A DNA stretch of 64,000 nucleotides from Guadua angustifolia (lineage: Eukaryota > Streptophyta > Magnoliopsida > Poales > Poaceae): assembly GCA_036346375.1 (NCBI GenBank), contig CM070508.1:15990852-16054851 (forward strand), read 5' to 3'. Under the pieces are notes generated by a model that worked only from the letters and a program-made list of their open reading frames with translations, had not been told where the DNA came from and made no database searches. The first letter of the stretch is position 1. Every line of letters begins with the position of its first letter. The position numbers were made by a program, and so were the translations under genes. Positions 11,116 through 22,585 of this stretch are shown one piece after another.

Positions 11116-12166
11116 TATCACAACAGATTGCTTACTGGGTACCCTCTCCGACGACAAAGCCCTTCCACGTGGCGGCTCGGCGAGCCAAGGGCGAAAGCAC
11201 GCCACCGGCCAGTGCCGACCCACGTGGCGCCCGGCGAAAGGTGGGCGAGCACGCACGCCGCCGAGCCCGGCCCACGTGGTGTCCGGCGGCAGTGGGCGAA
11301 GCATGCCATGCTCGCCCGGCGCCCCACGTGGCGTTTAGCGAACGGGCGGTGAGCACACCCGCCGCCAGTGCCGGTCCACGTGGCACCGGCGGCGGTGGGC
11401 GAAGCACGCTCGCCGCCGGCGCCCACCCACGTGGCGGCTTTGGCGAACAAGCGGCGAAACACGCCCGCGGCCAGTGCGCCCACGTGGCGCCCGGCGAGCA
11501 AAGTGGGCGAGCACGCCCGCCACCCCGCCGCAAGACAAAAGGTGGTGCAAGGTGGCTTCACCTCAAGTCTCCTTCCCTATCGTCATCGTCTTTGGGACGG
11601 CAGCTTTCTTTGTGTCGAGCCTATCACCGCGAGGATTTACGCAATAAGCCCATTCCTCCGACGCCTCTCACCTACCGTCAAAGAGAGGTCACGATCGGGC
11701 GGACGGGGCGGCTATCGTCGGCATTTAATGAGGCCGAGGAACGGGACAAGACAGAAGGAGTAATAAATGCATAAGGATCAAGATGATGACCCCCTTTACC
11801 TACTCCTGCTAGCCCGGCCTATATAAGGGCCTTCTGGTGCATGGGAAAGGGGGACGACGAGTCGAACAAGCAAGAGTTCCGCAGTAGAGCCTAAGGAAGA
11901 ACTTGTAACTCCCCAGCTCTGTACTGTACTAATTTCAAACACTCTCTAAACAATCTAGCAGGAAGTAAGACTATTACCCAAGGCAAAGGGGGCCTGAACC
12001 TGGGTAAAAAACCTCTGTGTCATTCATAGCTCATAGCCGCCGGAGTTCACCGCGTGGGAGTCTCTAGGGTTTCCCCTCGTTACGGTTAGCCAGCCGCGAA
12101 GACGCCCTCCTATCAAACAAAACCCGGTCTGTAGATCACGGGCCTATCAGGCGGAATACGCCAACA
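11116..12166 (+). repeat. 3' LTR of the first Tat element
   Basis: Starts tatcacaacag (a mutated TGTCACAACAG) and ends ...aatacgccaaca. It carries seven perfect CACGTG motifs (11166, 11221, 11273, 11325, 11377, 11428, 11481) at 51-55-bp spacing, and a TATATAAGG box near 11820. It lacks the four CACGGG variant units of the 5' LTR. Confidence 0.85.
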
Positions 12167-12686
12167 GCCTCCTCTCCACCTTTTGGCTACCTTCGGTTTG
12201 GCTCACTGGAATGAAGGTGGGAGCACTAGCTATGGCTTGTGTTCTTGGTGTTTTGGTGTTGGAACAAAGGGAGCACTGGTTATTTGGTTTGTGGCTCTCA
12301 GTTTGTGTGCTGAGGTTCTAGCCGAATGAGTTGGTTATTGGCTGGAAAGGCTGATTTTATTGAGATGGAAATGTAGTACATGACCATTTTGCCCTTGGGC
12401 CCTTACCGCTGACTATGGATCCTAAGGGCATTGCGGTCATTCTTCGCTATATTTACTAACGGTACCCGCATACCGTACCAGGTAAGTTTTAAGCATCGAA
12501 TGTTGAACCTCGCAAATAGTGAGAGGTTCCTGTCTGGGTCCCAGATAGATCGTGTACCACGATGAGCGATACCTTTCACTGCAGGACAAACAACACTCTC
12601 TAATCCTTACAATTTATTTTCTTGCCTAATCACTTTTATTATTTAATTAATTCTTTAATTAAACTGATAACCCCCGGGTTATCACA
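12167..12686 (-). repeat. Proximal half of the old gypsy LTR
   Basis: On the minus strand it begins TGTGATAACCCGGGGGTTATC at 12686 and is preceded by a polypurine-like AAGGAGAGTATTGG. This is the expected junction of internal region and 3' LTR. It contains GGTACCCGCATACCGTACC-type sequence and continues on the other side of the Tat insertion at 179-1. Confidence 0.5.
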
Positions 12687-13690
12687 CCAATACTCTCCTT
12701 AATGGCATGCTGTGAAATATGTATCAGTTTCTCAGCCTCTTCTTGTTGTTCATCGTCTCGAGGACTTTCAAGGGCTATGTCATGATCATTTTCCTAGACT
12801 AGCTCTTGGTTTTCAGTTTTGTCTATCACTTCATCCCCTCTCATGAGTGATGCATGGAGAGCTCTTTTAACTATGCATTTATGTGTGGAGTTCCAGACTT
12901 CTTCACAACACTAACACAAGTTCTTCTCCTTCACTTTATCCTTTTCCTAGCTGATTGTATGTCCTCCCTTATATACAATTGGCTTACTATTGTTGGAACT
13001 GATGAATTTGTTAGTACTAGGGCCTAGCTTACCTTTGTTATAAGCACCGTAAGACTTGAGTTTTCTTTGCTACGGTATACCAGTAACCTTCCATCAAACC
13101 TTAAGGTCTTTGCCCACTCACATCATGTTTGATATCTCCTTTTAGTCCACCAATGAAGCAACTCAACAGAAAATGTTCATGTAAATAAGGATGGTCCCTT
13201 CTTACCATGGCTACACATTCCTCAAACTTGTCAATATAATTTGAGACAGTTGATAGCTGCTTAATGTTTTGCAAAGCCTCCACAGCCTTGTGTGTGTTTG
13301 CCTCTGAAAACCTATCACTAATCATGGCACACCATTGTGGCCCCGTCATTGCGTAACTAGGGATTCCCACCCCTTTGAACTAGGTTGAAGCTTTGACAAT
13401 CAAATGAGTAGTAGATAAATTAACCCACTGATCAATTGGAGTTCCCGAAATCTCAAAAAACATTTCACAATTTCTGAGCCAATTCATCACATCACCTTCA
13501 AATAAAGGTATCTCTAATCTGGGCCCTTTAATCACTGCCTTAGCATTATGGTGATTATTGGCACTTCCCTTGTATTGATTTTCTTGGGCATCAAACCATT
13601 GGATACCAGGATTTTGGCTTCTAAATCCAGAAGTATTCCACATTCCTACAAGTGGTCTCATTTGCCCATTTTCATTTCCCCTAAATGGTT
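12687..13690 (-). pseudogene. Gag fragment of a second, older Ty3/gypsy element
   Basis: Two minus-strand frames together give a Retrotrans_gag region. 13661-13380 has RLEIPLFEGDVMNWLRNCEM. 13370-13101 has QWCAMISDRFSEANTHKAVE, YIDKFEECVAMVRRDHP and HFLLSCFIGGLKGDIKHDV. The two frames are separated by a one-codon stop. Further left, near 12900, a degenerate zinc knuckle is readable (C-x-C-C...THKC). The reading then runs through ISQHAIKES straight into the polypurine tract and LTR at 12686 with no pol. Either pol was deleted or this is a gag-only, non-autonomous derivative. It is non-coding today. Confidence 0.7.
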
Positions 13691-15095
13691 GCTAATAAGA
13701 TCCTACTCCCCTAGAATTTAGACGATTAGTAGTTGGAACCCAGAAGGTCTTACTACAGAATTACAAATTGCAGTTGCTTCAGGTATCAACCTACTAGTAC
13801 TCAATAGTATTTTTCCCATCATACCTCTTCTCCTTTCCATCGGGTTAAGTACCCAGAGTTGATTACAAAGCAGTATTACAACTAGTAAAAGCAAAGTGAT
13901 TATGGACAGGGATTAGCGAAAATGACTGCTACAGTTTTAGCATAGTAATTACTATTTGTCCTAAGCTATCTGATTCCATTAGTGAAATCTCCATAATCAA
14001 TATGCACCCTCCATTTTTCCTTACGTGTACTCGACCAAACGTTACAACTATTTGCTGACTTCAGTTTTCTCTGAACTTCACAGCAACAATCCTTCCTTGC
14101 GCATGAACTGAACTTGCATAATCACAAGCCCTGACACTCCCGGCCCTCCTCCTATGGACATCCCTCCTCGTTACAACCTCCCCTCCTGTCGCCTTCTCTT
14201 CGCAATGTCGCTCCTCCCTCGTGCTTGTTTCTCGCCCAGCACTACCGCTTCTCTGTTCGCCCCCACCGCCGCTGCAGTGCTATTTTCCACCTTCCTCGCC
14301 TCCTCCTCTCCCTTCTTTGATGGAAGGAAAGTAACAGAGAGGAACAAGGAGAGACCAAGTAGCCACAACGCCACCCATGCCGATCGCGAGACACCGACGG
14401 CGCCACCATATTCCCATGCTACCCAACTGCCTCAATGTGTGCTATAGTGTCATCCCAATAAGCATATCCTTTTCTCACTTTTTCCATGGTCGGCTAGATC
14501 AGGCACGTCAACAGAGAATGGTGGTGCAGCCAGCCACGATGGCTGATCGAGTGCATTCCGGCTGGTGGGCGTAGTGGTGGCGACGGATTTGTGGCTAGTT
14601 AGAAAACTGAGCATTGACTTTCTTAAGCACATCCTGGATGTGCTTCAGATTTTGCAGTGTCAACTCTCTTGTTAGCTGAAGGTGTAACAAGGTATGATGT
14701 TTTAGTGGAAATTGTTGAATTAGCAACTTGAATGCACACTATTTTTCTTTGATCCAAACTCAAAATCTTACCATGATCAATCTGGACCTCCAAGTGCCCA
14801 TCGACGAGGTGGAGCTCTCTGCTGAGCTAGTATCCCTGCTCATCCGAAAAAAGGTTCTTGAACTAGGTTGGCTGCCACCGTTTAAGCTAATTCTGATGGC
14901 GGAGGTGATTTAACTTTAGCATTAGGGACATAAATCAAAAAATGAAAGGTAAAAAAGGAAATGAAGATAATAGATACATATACAAGGCATACACATTAAA
15001 CAGTAGTAGAAAAAAAAGAGTACAAAGTAGCAGTATTGGGGTAGAGTAGCTTTTGCATAATTGTTCGACGAAAATCGGTTGAAAATCGTGAAAAA
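13691..15095. other. Unassigned intergenic sequence
   Basis: 13691-13860 may be the extreme N-terminus or leader of the gag fragment. 14100-14450 is C-rich and contains open frames on both strands that look like chance or a degraded GC-rich 5' UTR. Nothing else is recognised. Confidence 0.4.
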
Positions 15096-16025
15096 TCAAA
15101 GGGTTTGCGAATTTAAATTCAAACTAAAAACTGGAGTTCAGCCATGCTGGCCGCAATGAAAACCAGTCAAAATGGAATGAAAATCGCCCGATTAGGCCGA
15201 TTATCAGTCGTTTTTTTGAGAAAATTGGCGGATACTAGAAAATGTAGGGAAAAAAAAGAAAATGGGGGGAATTCTAGAAAAATGTGAAAAATTAGTAGAA
15301 AGCCTAAAAAGGCTAAAAAATCAGAAAAATGTTGGAAATGCATCAAAGATTATGGAAAAATATGATAAAATTCTAGCATGACCATTCCTATATGTGAAGA
15401 CCATATCAATTGTAAAGTATATGTTTTGCAAAAATAGCACAACCCTAGAAAAATATGAATAATTTTTGGAAAATTTCAACATAACCTTTGCTATATTTTG
15501 GACAATGTGAAGTTGTGAAATAGGCATGTAGAAGTAATATGACAAGTTGTCAACAAATAATATTTCATTTCAATACATACACGAATCAATCAATCAAGTC
15601 CACATTTCAGTTACATTCATTTCAGTAGCATAGCAAATGATATTTGAATTGAGCTTTTCTCACCTAAAATGAATGTTTCCACTTGACATAGCTTCGTCAG
15701 TCTTCTATTATAATACATATGCTATGGTGTACCTACATGTATTGCTCGATGTTAATAAAAAATTGAGTTGGAATGAAATGAAACATTATCTTAGAGGCTA
15801 TGGGTAGCATTGTTGGCTGTACATTTTGTTGGTCATGTTGTATTCTTCTGTGGACATCATCAACAAACCTTATGTAGCTAGCAACTCCACCTTATATTCA
15901 TGCCAGCTTTGCCTTATCCACGGGTTAGTCATTTTTCACTATTGGTACAACATGGCATAAAATTCTGGGTATTGTCACTTATATACCCATTGAGTGGCAA
16001 GTTGTGTGGATGAATCCGGGATGGA

Positions 16026-17085
16026 TTAGTCATATGGGCCATATGAGCCATAACTCTCCTGTGTCTTGGCGATGCTATACGAGCTACAGCTATGCCGCGA
16101 TGCATCACGGCTGTGTCGATGGTCCCTCCCCGTGGCTGCAGTAACCATTCTAGGTGATTGGGGAGCCCAATGGTCTCTGTCCTGTGTGGCTTGAGTGTAC
16201 TGAGACTCCCCTATAAATTGTATGGCAACAGGAGCTTCTGAGTGGGAAGTGGGAGGGCTGGAGGCATCAGTAGGGGCATGACTATTATAGCTGTCCATCT
16301 TGAAGCTACTGTCATTGGATTCTTGTTATGGTAGACTCCGATGGTCTGTGGGAGTACTATCAATTGAGTCATCACTCCCTATATATTGTTCATGTTGTGT
16401 GGAAAACTTCCCTTTTTCTTTTGAGGGAGATCTCCTTTTTGCTTGCTCCCTCCTGAGCATTGTTTAGTGCTTTCTCTTTTCCATGTGAGTGTCTCCCACT
16501 GTCATTTCTACCCATTCAGGGATGCTTATAACCCCGGTATTCTTTCGCAATGCAAGAGTGTCTACTGGGTCTGTCACGAGATGTGATGGGAGGGGGTGTC
16601 ACTCTCCATCTCTACGTCCTCCTCATCAAGTAATGGGTCAGCATTGGACCTTCCTTTCTCCATCTACTGTTGGATTGGATTTTTTGTGTCACATGGTGTG
16701 AGCTCCATAAGGCGTTGAAATGGATCGTCTTCGACTGCAGACTTGTCACTTTCTTGTTCTTGGATTTTGAGCTGCAAGTTGTAGTTCATATAGACCAACT
16801 TATGGAGCTTGTTATATGATAGATGGTTGCAATTTTTAGTGTGGATGAATGCGAACGTGCTTCAATTAGCTTGCAACCACTAGAAGAAGCTCAATGGGAA
16901 ATGATACGCTGAACCAACTACTGGAGCATGGGTGTGTCTAAACCGAAAACACCCCACCAATGTGCTGCAAGTAATGGAAGACAACAATCAATAGGAGGTG
17001 AAAATACGAGATTAGTACTATATTTAAGATGACATCAGAAATATACCAGCGGTAGTTTTGGGATCATGTGCCATCCTCTCAGCTA
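16026..17085 (-). pseudogene. hAT transposase C-terminal (dimerisation) region
   Basis: Read on the minus strand across frames, 17085-16690 shows WWGVFGLDTPMLQ, then ASSSGCxxN, STFAFIHTKNCNHL and LVYMNYNLQLKIQEQE. This is the usual hAT C-terminal arrangement, where SSSGCERNWS and HTKRRNRL...LVYVNYN are conserved. Stops and frameshifts break it throughout. The ORF at 16298-16026, with a Ser/Tyr-rich end YGSYGPYD, is probably the low-complexity tail of the same protein. The zone at 15100-16000 is AT-rich subterminal DNA with no coding signal. Confidence 0.6.
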
Positions 17086-17099
17086 GCGCAGTAGAGAAT

Positions 17100-17640
17100 G
17101 ATCCAACCTTTCTTTTGTAAAGATCGGCTTCGTGAAGACCTCACTCATTGAGGTCAAGATGCCCGTTGAATGCCACGGGAGTCTTGATGAGCTTGGAGTC
17201 TTCCATGCCAAACCTCTTGAGTAGTTCTTTCACATATTTGATTTGGCTCATGAACGTCCCATTCTTGAGTCATTTGATTTGAAGTTCAAGCAAAAAGCTC
17301 AACTCCCCAATCATGGACATCTCAAACTCTCTAGACATATATCACCAAATTCTTTGTAAAAATCATCATTAGTAGAGTCAAATATAATAACATCAATATA
17401 AATTTGGTGAACAAAGAATTCTCTATTTATTACTTTAGTGAAGAGTGTTGTATCAACCTTTCTAATTTTGAATCCTTTTGAAAGTAAAAAAATCTCTAAG
17501 TCGCTCATACTATGCTCTAGGAGCTTGTTTGAAACCATATAGCACCTTAAAGAGTTTGTATACATGATTTGGATGCTTATAATTTTCAAAACAGGGAGGT
17601 TGTTCAATAAATACCAACTCGAAGAATTGTCTATTTAAGA
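17100..17640 (-). pseudogene. Copia reverse transcriptase fragment
   Basis: The minus-strand frame 17607-17311 contains DLEIFLLSKGFKIRKVDTTL, FTKVINREFFVHQIYIDVII and FDSTNDDFYKEFG. This is the copia RT region around the catalytic box, where YVDD has become YIDV; the second catalytic Asp is therefore lost. The stretch 17310-17100 continues with frame changes toward an EDSKLIKTP-like motif. Non-functional. Confidence 0.8.
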
Positions 17641-18912
17641 ATGTACTCTTCACATCCATTTGAAATTACTTAATGTCAAAGTAAGATGCAAATGCAAGCA
17701 AGATTCGAATGGCTTCTAATCTAGCCACGAGTGCAAAAGTTTTACCAAAATCTAGTCATTCGATTTGTGTGAAATCTTATGCCACTAATCTTGCCTTATT
17801 TCTTACCACAATACCGTTCTTATCTTGCTTATTTCAAAATATCTATTTTGTGTCAATGACGTTGTGATCCTTGGGTCTTTCGACCAGCATCCATACATCA
17901 TTCTGAGCGAAGTTGTTGAGCTCTTCATACATTGCATTCAACCAATCCGAATCATCTAATGCTTCATCTACATGAAAAGGTCTAAAAAAGACACAAAAGA
18001 GTAATATTCACAGAAAGAAGCAACACGAGAATGAGTTTGAACTCCCTTACTAACGTCACCTAATATTTAATCTATTGGATGATCTTTGGAGATTGTGTGA
18101 TGGACTCTTTGAGGTAGAGGTTGAAGTGGTTGATCATTTTCCTTCTCATCCACGTCAATTTTTTGAGTTCGGCTTGGTGTTGCTGAATTAGATGGTTCGA
18201 CTTGAGTGGATGAGGATTGATCTTCTTTGTTCTCCTCCGGCTTGATGTCTCCAAGTATCATGTTCTTCATTAGTTGTCTCAAGCCTTCATTACCTACATC
18301 ATCTAAATTTTCTTACTCTTCTTGAGAGTCGTTAGTTTCATCCAATTCAGCATCGCATGTCTCTTCAATCAAACCTTTGGTTTGATTGAAGACATGATAA
18401 GTTTTACTATTTGATGAATAACTAAGCAAGAAAACCAACATCACAACAACTTTGAAATTTTGAAAGCCGAATACCCTTTTCAAAATATAGCACTTGCAAC
18501 CAAAAACTCGAAAATAAGAGATGTTCAGTTTTCTTCCAATAAGAAGCTCATAGGAAGTCTTTTTTAAAAAAAGACTATGCAAATAAAGTCTATTTGTTGT
18601 ATGGCAAGCAGTATTTATGGCTTCCACCCAAAAACTATCGAGAGTACCATATTCATCAAGCATAGTTCTTGCCATTTCAATTAATGTTCAATTTTTTCGT
18701 TTTACAACTCTATTTTGCTCCGGAGTGTAGGTGGCAAAAAGCTCATGTTTTATTCCAAGTTCATCATAATAATCTTTGATTTTTGTATTCTTGAATTTGG
18801 AATCATTATCACTACGAGTTTTCTTAATTTTAAAATCAAATTCATTTTGAGCCCTTTTTACAAAACTTTTGAAAATACCGAAGGCTTCGGATTTGTCATC
18901 TAAGAAGAACAC

Positions 18913-19855
18913 TGTCGGTGTTTCGTAAAACCGGCAGACGTATTTGTAGGTCAAGGGACCGCGCGCCCCCTCTCCTTGATGGTTGACTCATGGAGTCTCG
19001 AACATACGGATGATCGGGCTGAAGAGTCCCAGATGTATACTGGTTCGGGCTGAATGTCCCTACTTCCAGTTTGCGGTGGAGGATCTCGTTGATCAGGGTA
19101 TGGCGGACTACATGCGAGGACTAAGGACAGGCCCTTAGCGCTCTTTTATGCGGGGAAGCTCGGGAGCCTCGGCCGATCGCTTGGATCGGAGGAGCGAGCA
19201 AGACGCTAGGTGGGCGGAGGGAGTTCTTGTTTGTGAAAGAGAGAGAGCCCCTTGCGTGACGGTCCTGACCCTCCTTATATAAGCGGAGGGGGCAGATTAC
19301 ACGGGACTAGAGAGAGAGAAGCGGCCAGGGCGAACTATCCCTTAGCGATCCGGTTTGCAGTCTTCAGAGCTGTCAGGTGCCCACATAGGTCATGATAGGT
19401 GGGCAGGTTCGGCCAGCTACGCCCTGTCGGTAGGGTTAGCTAGCGGCGCTTCATTGGGAAGGCGCGCTTCTGTCCTCTGTGCGCTTGTCAGAAGTAGGGG
19501 TTGCGTGGGCGGCGTCTCTGGCGTTGCTTTGGGAAGGAATGCCTATCCCCGCTCGATCGTCTCGTTCAGACGGGGGTTGTCCAACTTCGAGGTCGATCGA
19601 TGACGTGGCCGGAGTTGCTGAGACGGGATTTTGCTAGGGTCCCGACTGGCGACTGGGTCGGAGGATGCCTGCACTCCCGTCCTGCGGTCGGGTAGGAGCG
19701 TTCGGGAGCCCCGACCCGAAGCCCGGCTGTGGGCCGCGAGGAGTCCGACCCGTGGCCAGATCGGCGCGCTCCCGCAGACCGCATCATAGGCGAAGGGTCT
19801 CTCATGACCCGATCGAGACCTTGCTGTGAGGTACCTCTGGTATCAGTATTCGTCA
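18913..19855 (-). mobile_element. Solo LTR of a Ty3/gypsy element
   Basis: 943 bp, starts TGTCGGTGTTTCG and ends ATTCGTCA. It is flanked by a perfect 5-bp target duplication AACAC (18908-18912 and 19856-19860). The termini and the internal stretch atgtatactggttcgggctga resemble the LTRs at 45692-46633 and 60220-61120, so it is a related but distinct Tat-like family. By analogy its transcription would be on the minus strand. No internal domain remains, implying LTR-LTR recombination. Confidence 0.9.
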
Positions 19856-19965
19856 AACACCCAAGTGTATCTTGAGTAATCATCTACAATGACTAAACAA
19901 TAAGAATTGCCTCCGATGCTCTTATAGGTTGTTGGAAAAAACAAATCCATATGTAAGAACTCTAA

Positions 19966-20196
19966 GGACCTATTTGTTTCAACTTTGGATTCTCTAAAAG
20001 CTAATTCTGGATTGTGGTTGTAGAGAAGTTGATTCTCCAAAAGCTGGAATCCAAAAGCACATATGAAATAGATTGTGGATTCTAGTGTATATGGGTGGGC
20101 TGGATTGTGAGAATCAGATTCTAGAATCAGACTGTTTGTTTCTGATTCTGCTTTTGGGGCCAGAATCCATAATCAAAAGTTAAAACAAACATGGTC
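19966..20196. mobile_element. Tourist-like MITE in the copia integrase
   Basis: 231 bp with terminal inverted repeats: GGACCTATTTGTTTCAACTT at the left and, reading in from the right, GACCATGTTTGTTTTAACTT. Both are followed by ttggattct-type sequence. Flanking trinucleotide TAA (19963-19965 and 20197-20199) fits the PIF/Harbinger target duplication. It interrupts the integrase upstream of LEFLHMDLF. Confidence 0.75.
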
Positions 20197-20315
20197 TAAT
20201 AGTCTAGATGTGAACATGATACTCTTTGAAGGATGAGAACTAGCCACTTACTTATTGGCTTGACAAGCACTACAAGGCTTATTTTTCTCAAACTACATAT
20301 CTTTTAAGCCCACAA

Positions 20316-20804
20316 CTAGATTCTTTTTAAAAAGCTTTTGAGTTGAACCATTCCAACATGAGCTGGTCTTCTATGGAATAACCAACCCAAAGAGATTTTT
20401 GCAATTAAATAAGTTTGAAGACATGACTCATTTGAGGTGAAGTCAACTAAATATAAATTTCTAAATTTAAAACCTTTAAGTACCAAGGAATCATCGTTTT
20501 CTCTAGAAATAACTACACCATTTCTAAAAAAGGTACAATTGAGACCAAGGTCACAAATTTGAGCAATGGATAGCAACTTAAAGTTTAATGTTTCAACTAG
20601 AGAGATATTTGAAATAGAAAAATCATTTGAGATAGCAATTTTACCTAATCCCAGTACCATTCCTTTGCTATTATCGCCAAAGGTGATCTTGTTGTGTTGG
20701 CCACTCCCTACTTCAAATGTAGTGAATATTTTATGGTCGCCGATCATATGTTGAGTGCATCCACTATCCAATACCCAATGCCGTCCACTGGTTTTGTAGT
20801 TCAC
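20316..20804 (-). pseudogene. Copia protease and pre-integrase region
   Basis: The frame 20804-20316 is open for 162 codons. RHWVLDSGCTQHMIGDHKIF carries the catalytic aspartate of copia protease (DSG box) near residue 13. GDNSKGMVLGLGKIAISND follows, and the GAG-pre-integrase motif FHRRPAHVGMVQLKSFLK is near the end (normal copia has LWHRRLGHVG). The frame is well preserved locally, but the neighbours are broken. Confidence 0.8.
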
Positions 20805-20883
20805 CTACACAAGAAGATCAAACATTTTTAGATACCCAAATTTTTTTGGGTCCTTAGAGATTAGTAACCAAGGCTTTGGGCAC

Positions 20884-22007
20884 CTAAATGATATTCTTTC
20901 TACGACCAAGTATAGGAGTGCCAACAAATTTAGTGATAATCTTACTATTGCTATTTTTCTTGAGTACATAGCAAGAATCATAAATATTATTTTTGGTAGA
21001 TTTACCTAATGAACAATCACTTGTTATGTGTCCTACATCATGATATTTATAACAAAACTTTCCATTTGTTTTTACAAACTGAGGAGCTTTATTACTTAAT
21101 TTCTTACCCTTCTTGGGCACGAACCCAAGGCCTTCTTTGTTATAGGAGCATCGTTGATTGTTCAAGATTTTATCAAGGATCTCCTTGCCCTCGAAACACC
21201 GATCCGAGCTCTTGCTTAGCTTGTTCATTTGATCCTTGAGCTCATTATTTTCAATAATTAAATTTTCTTGTGTAGAAATAAAGCTAGAGCATGAGCTAGA
21301 AAGCATATCCATAAGATCATCACATGATGTAGATGTGCTAGTTTTTTATATACAACAAGAATCAATCTCTAGACTAGGCATATCATCAATAATATTGCAA
21401 CTAATGCCAACATCAATTTGAGGCTTTGAATGCTCCTTGACAAGGAGAGTCTCATGAGTCTCCTTTAGCTCCTCATAAGAATATGAGTGATAGATATTCT
21501 TTTCTCAAAGCTTTACGTTTAAACTTCTTCTTGCCTACATGTTCTTTCAAATCCTCAAGCATATCCATGAGCTCATCATATGTAGGTTCATCATCGTCAT
21601 TGGATTTTACCTTATACTCTCCTTTTGCCAAGAGACAAAGAGGAGTGACGAATGGCGAAGGGTCCTCCTCAATAGCGACGCCATGAGACAAAGTGCCATG
21701 AGTACATCTCATTGATGTTTTCATGGGATAACATAATAAAACTATCATATTTCATCCAAAGCATATGCAATTTAGCTTCTTTGACCAAAGATGTTTCCTC
21801 ATGGATTTTTGAAAGGGTAGTCCAAATCTCTTGAGTTGTTTCAAAATTGCTCACTCGATTGAACTCATCCACGTTCAAAGTGCCAAAAAGAGTATTCATG
21901 GCTTGAGCATTTAGATGAGAATTTCGCTCTTCTTGTTCAATTGTGAGTGTGGGATTTACTCCAGTAGCGAAACCCTCATCTACAATCCTCCATATGCTAT
22001 CAACCAA
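20884..22007 (-). pseudogene. Copia gag (UBN2-type) with damaged zinc knuckle
   Basis: 22007-21669 has RNSHLNAQAMNTLFGTLNVD and EIWTTLSKIHEETSLVKEAK, the plant copia gag (UBN2) domain. 21748-21473 continues with DDEPTYDELMDMLEDLKEHV. 21312-20884 contains GKFCYKYHDVGHITSDCS, where the usual CxxCxxxxHxxxxC knuckle has its second Cys replaced by Tyr. Frame changes occur between the three pieces. Confidence 0.75.
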
Positions 22008-22009
22008 AT

Positions 22010-22564
22010 AACTGGTACTATCGCACCTGCGGTAGTACCATAGCTATCACGCCGGTAGTGCTGACTTAAAAAAAGGATGAGGTCAAAAAAGGGCATCTCT
22101 GGAAAATAAGTATCGTAGTACTTATTGCGGTACTACCAGCATTATACCTGCGGTACTACCGACTTTGCTGAGAATGCATACTTTGCTTTGAAGCACAAGA
22201 CTATATACACTTAGATATTATCTTTCAATAAGATATGAGCCATATGACACTTTATTCAAATTCAAACCACTAGTCATTACTCCCCTTTGATAGTACAACA
22301 TTTAACCTATAAATCCAATCTTTTTCCTCCTAGCTTCGAGATCGGTAAAAGCTAAATAAAATGTCCTTAACATATATAAATACCTTGTCCTTGATCTTTA
22401 GGTTCCCTTCAATAGACCTCTCCTCTCGCAAGGTTGTCAATCTTCTCAAGATGTCGATATGAAGACTAACCTATTCTCACAAACTCAAGAGAAATTGTTA
22501 GTCCTTTAACATGATTGTTATTAATTATCAAAAATCAAATAAAATTAGGGGCCTAGATGCTTCA
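22010..22564 (-). repeat. Copia 5' LTR remnant with GGTAGTACCG-type palindromes
   Basis: Starts on the minus strand TGAAGCATCTAGGCCCCTAA. No primer-binding site is seen before gag, so the LTR or leader junction is probably deleted. The gag-proximal part (22020-22170) has several copies of ggtactaccg or its near-palindrome. The start resembles that of the solo LTR at 26233. Confidence 0.5.
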
Positions 22565-22585
22565 ACGTACCTCCCCTCTACAGGA

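Larger units (their letters stand above)
180..12166 (+). mobile_element. Ty3/gypsy LTR retrotransposon, Tat lineage, degenerate
   Basis: A complete but mutated LTR element. Two related LTRs (180-1412 and 11116-12166) flank gag, protease, reverse transcriptase, RNase H and integrase remnants on the plus strand. A long spacer and an antisense ORF (8628-10821) follow. That order, with extra sequence and an antisense ORF between integrase and the 3' LTR, is characteristic of the Tat lineage (RIRE2/Grande/Retand-like). The LTR starts TG and ends CA. Five-base flanks ggctc (175-179) and gcctc (12167-12171) match at 4 of 5 positions and are probably the target duplication. The coding frames carry many stops and frameshifts, so the copy cannot be autonomous. 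It sits inside an older LTR. Confidence 0.88.
18313..20300 (-). pseudogene. Copia integrase, split by a solo LTR and a MITE
   Basis: The core reads across two insertions. Right of the solo LTR, the frame 20040-19843 has RSLEFLHMDLF and GGNSYCLVIVDDYSRYTWVF, with the catalytic-type Asp residues in MDLF and VDDYS. Left of it, 18954-18688 resumes FFLDDKSEAFGIFKSFVKRA, then TRSDNDSKFKN, where normal copia has RSDNGxEF, and EQNRVVKRKN. 18675-18313 continues with ARTMLDEYGTLDSFWVEAIN and the integrase C-terminus. The host reading resumes exactly after removing the LTR and one 5-bp target copy. Confidence 0.8.
17090..22564 (-). mobile_element. Ty1/copia retrotransposon fragment (3' end missing)
   Basis: Minus-strand order from 22564 leftward is LTR or leader remnant, gag, zinc-knuckle region, protease, pre-integrase, integrase, linker and RT. 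Sequence ends near 17.1 kb within or just after RT; RNase H and the 3' LTR are missing. The left LTR-like end on the minus strand starts TGAAGCATCTAGGCCCC at 22564. It lies inside the hAT transposase region. It is itself interrupted by a solo LTR (18913-19855) and a MITE (19966-20196). Confidence 0.8.

Noticed and set aside
11169..11774. Long ORFs on both strands near 11.2-11.8 kb
   Set aside because: Same repeat tract in the 3' LTR, not a gene.
14154..14447. 97-codon ORF near a C-rich stretch
   Set aside because: Open frames on both strands, no recognisable motif, no promoter or splice signals.
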